64,000 nucleotides of DNA, from positions 248,001-312,000 of the forward strand of contig NZ_BMMB01000003.1 of NCBI RefSeq assembly GCF_014645615.1, in the 5' to 3' direction. The translations under genes and the position numbers were made by a program. Source of the DNA: Paenibacillus hunanensis. GTDB lineage: Bacteria; Bacillota; Bacilli; Paenibacillales; Paenibacillaceae. This document shows positions 62,587 to 64,000 of this stretch, one piece after another (the first letter of the stretch is position 1; every line of letters starts with the position of its first letter). The notes under the pieces are model-generated. The model saw only the letters and a program-made list of their open reading frames with translations. It did no database searches and had not been told where the DNA came from.

Positions 62587-63255
62587 TTACTGCAAGAGCA
62601 CATTATCATACCAGGTCAATTCGTCTCCACTGCCATTACGCAGCGTGAGCGTCAGTTTACCTGCTTGTCCACTGTGGCTTCCACTATAAATAAAACCGAA
62701 ATTACGCTGATCACTGCTTGCAAAAAAACCATCCTTGCCGTTCTTTCCATTTTGTACAGCCTGATCAAAGGTAGTAGATTCGTTGTAGCCCGGAGATTCC
62801 CACTCCATATTGCTAACACCATAGCCTTTCGGCATCTCCTCTACACGGATGAACAGTTGGCCAGGGCCCTGCTGTACGGTACTAATTTTCAATTCGGTCG
62901 TCTGTGGTGTTAGCTCAGGATCTGCATTGTTGCTAGGCTCAGAGCCTGTCCCTGTGCTACCACCTGTCGAACCAGATGAGTCGGAGCCCTGCGCAGGTGC
63001 AGTCGTACTGCCCGTAGCATCATTTGCTCCTTCATTACTTTCACTTGAGCCTGTACCTGTGTTGCTATCAGATGACTCTGGATTCATCGTGCCTGTTCCA
63101 CCAGCGCCTGTAGCCTCAGAGGAGGAATTATCCTCTGCTGCGGGCTGCTGTGTAGAAGGAGCAGGCGTCTGAGAGCTCCCCGACGAGCAGGCAGTGACGA
63201 GTACAAGCATACTCGCCAGACCTGCTCCTAGCATCCATTTTGATACGCGATTCAT
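62587..63255 (-). CDS. hypothetical lipoprotein with long low-complexity linker
   Basis: 222 residues. Lipobox VTAC (Cys 23). A Ser/Thr/Gly/Glu/Pro-rich, probably unfolded linker (~24-115) lifts a small C-terminal domain (~118-222, LKISTVQQGPGQLFIRVEEMP to the end). The domain looks all-beta and contains WESPGYNESTTFDQAV and NFGFIYSG. I do not recognise the family. GGAGGAAC precedes the ATG. It is next to, and in the same direction as, the kinase gene, 43 bases downstream of it, so it may be co-transcribed. Confidence 0.8.
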   Translation of the reverse strand: MNRVSKWMLGAGLASMLVLVTACSSGSSQTPAPSTQQPAAEDNSSSEATGAGGTGTMNPESSDSNTGTGSSESNEGANDATGSTTAPAQGSDSSGSTGGSTGTGSEPSNNADPELTPQTTELKISTVQQGPGQLFIRVEEMPKGYGVSNMEWESPGYNESTTFDQAVQNGKNGKDGFFASSDQRNFGFIYSGSHSGQAGKLTLTLRNGSGDELTWYDNVLLQ

Positions 63256-63298
63256 TGATGTTCCTCCACTCTGGCGGCTTTCGCCTGTGCCTGAGATG

Positions 63299-64000
63299 TT
63301 AGCTGAGCTGCAAACGATGTGCAGCGTGCAGTGTAGGACCTACAAATTCATTCAGACGGAAGCCGTTCGCAATCGCCTGGGTAATGAAGTTTTTCGCTTC
63401 ACCATACGCTTCTTTGACTGTCAGTCCTTTGGCAAGACCAGCAGTTACAGCTGCCGATGTAGTGCAGCCAGCACCATGCGTGAATTCTGTCGCAATCGCA
63501 TCGACCTCGAACCAGTCAAAGTTTTTGCCATCGTACAGCAGATCCAGCGCTTTGCCTTCTTTTACCTTACCGCGAGTTTTGATAAGCACATGCTTCGCGC
63601 CACGCTCATAGATACGCACCGCTGCTTCCTTCATCTGCTCTTCTGTACGAATCGGAGCCGTTTTCGCAAGCTGTGAAGCCTCGAACAGATTTGGCGTAAC
63701 CAGATCCGCACCAGGAATAAGCAGCTCCAGCATCGCTTCGGTATTTTCTGGTTGTAGCACTTCGTCCGTACCTTTGCACACCATTACCGGATCGATAACG
63801 ATACGGTTCAGTGGGAAACGCTTGAGATAGTTAGCAGCCAGCTCGATAATTTCTACCGAACCGAGCATACCTGTTTTCACTGCATCAAAGCCGATACCTT
63901 CCATTACGGTACGCAATTGTGCCTCCACAACGCCCAGATCAACCGGAAATACCTGATGATTCCAGGTTTTCGGCTCCATCGCCACGATGGTCGTCAATAC
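63299..64000 (-). CDS. pdxK: pyridoxine/hydroxymethylpyrimidine kinase (PdxK/ThiD family), 5' end beyond window
   Basis: Phosphorylates pyridoxine or pyridoxal (or HMP) with ATP. 234 codons are visible; the frame stays open to the window end, where about 38 N-terminal residues are missing (the visible part begins VLTTIVAMEPKTW). Ribokinase fold: TGMLGS (~45), IVIDPVMVCKG (~68), TPNLFEASQLA (~102), and catalytic HGAGCTTSAAV (~172-182; the Cys-containing anion loop is that of B. subtilis PdxK rather than E. coli PdxK). The TTG at 63997 is only an internal codon. Confidence 0.88.
   Translation of the reverse strand, partial: VLTTIVAMEPKTWNHQVFPVDLGVVEAQLRTVMEGIGFDAVKTGMLGSVEIIELAANYLKRFPLNRIVIDPVMVCKGTDEVLQPENTEAMLELLIPGADLVTPNLFEASQLAKTAPIRTEEQMKEAAVRIYERGAKHVLIKTRGKVKEGKALDLLYDGKNFDWFEVDAIATEFTHGAGCTTSAAVTAGLAKGLTVKEAYGEAKNFITQAIANGFRLNEFVGPTLHAAHRLQLS

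Overview
The window looks like a chromosomal segment of a Paenibacillus-type bacterium (Bacillota, Bacillales). The evidence is indirect: strong AGGAGG-type ribosome binding sites, rho-independent terminators, a large S-layer-homology protein, YesM/YesN-type two-component pairs, membrane-anchored AraC regulators, and three binding-protein-dependent sugar importers that all lack their own ATPase (in Bacillales these usually share an MsmX-type ATPase). No rRNA, tRNA, CRISPR array, insertion sequence or prophage gene was seen. All start sites and product names come from reading the sequence and recalling families; no search was run.

Layout. 1-1101: 3' part of a DinG/XPD-like Fe-S helicase. 1.2-3.6 kb: two-gene osmolyte/ergothioneine-type ABC importer. 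4.0-5.9 kb: two tandem paralogous YflT-domain stress proteins. 6.5-10.3 kb: LplB/LplC/LplA-type sugar importer. 10.7-14.5 kb: large surface protein with two beta-propellers, Ig-like domains and SLH domains, convergent with a membrane AraC regulator (14.7-17.0 kb). 17.6-18.9 kb: an RsgA-family GTPase with an upstream small ORF and competing hairpins. 19.2-21.4 kb: MarR regulator and MFS exporter, with operator-like repeats at the MFS promoter. 22-24.4 kb: divergent MurB-like oxidoreductase and TrhO. 24.9-28.2 kb: AraC regulator and GH36 alpha-galactosidase. 28.3-30.8 kb: a compact, AT-richer arsenic cluster (ArsC; cysteine-rich MarR, ArsM, ArsN1-type acetyltransferase). 30.9-40.1 kb: glycan locus (CUT1 importer, YesN/YesM, secreted GH-A enzyme with two CBMs).

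40.4-54.6 kb, all on the minus strand, is a large organosulfur scavenging locus: aminotransferase, M20 deacetylase, LLM monooxygenase, TcyLMN-type importer and binding protein, LysR regulator, NtaA-type monooxygenase, redoxin, SsuABC-type importer and a GldA/HcxA-like dehydrogenase. It resembles the B. subtilis ytmI operon joined to an ssu-type importer. The two presumed operon promoters share an 11-base motif (GTCGGAATTAT), pointing to common control. 55-57.2 kb: a NarL-type two-component system. 57.3-61.6 kb: another CUT1 sugar importer divergent from an AraC regulator. 61.9-64 kb: an HPr-like protein without the phosphorylatable histidine, a low-complexity lipoprotein, and a pyridoxine/HMP kinase cut by the window end.

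Most unusual items: the small-ORF leader of the second-type RsgA gene (17.67-17.80 kb), the arsenic cluster with a double-cysteine MarR and no efflux pump, the fused sulfur locus with its shared motif, the HPr-like protein with Asp in place of His15, and a 19-bp tandem duplication that appears to have cut the tail off a YesN regulator.
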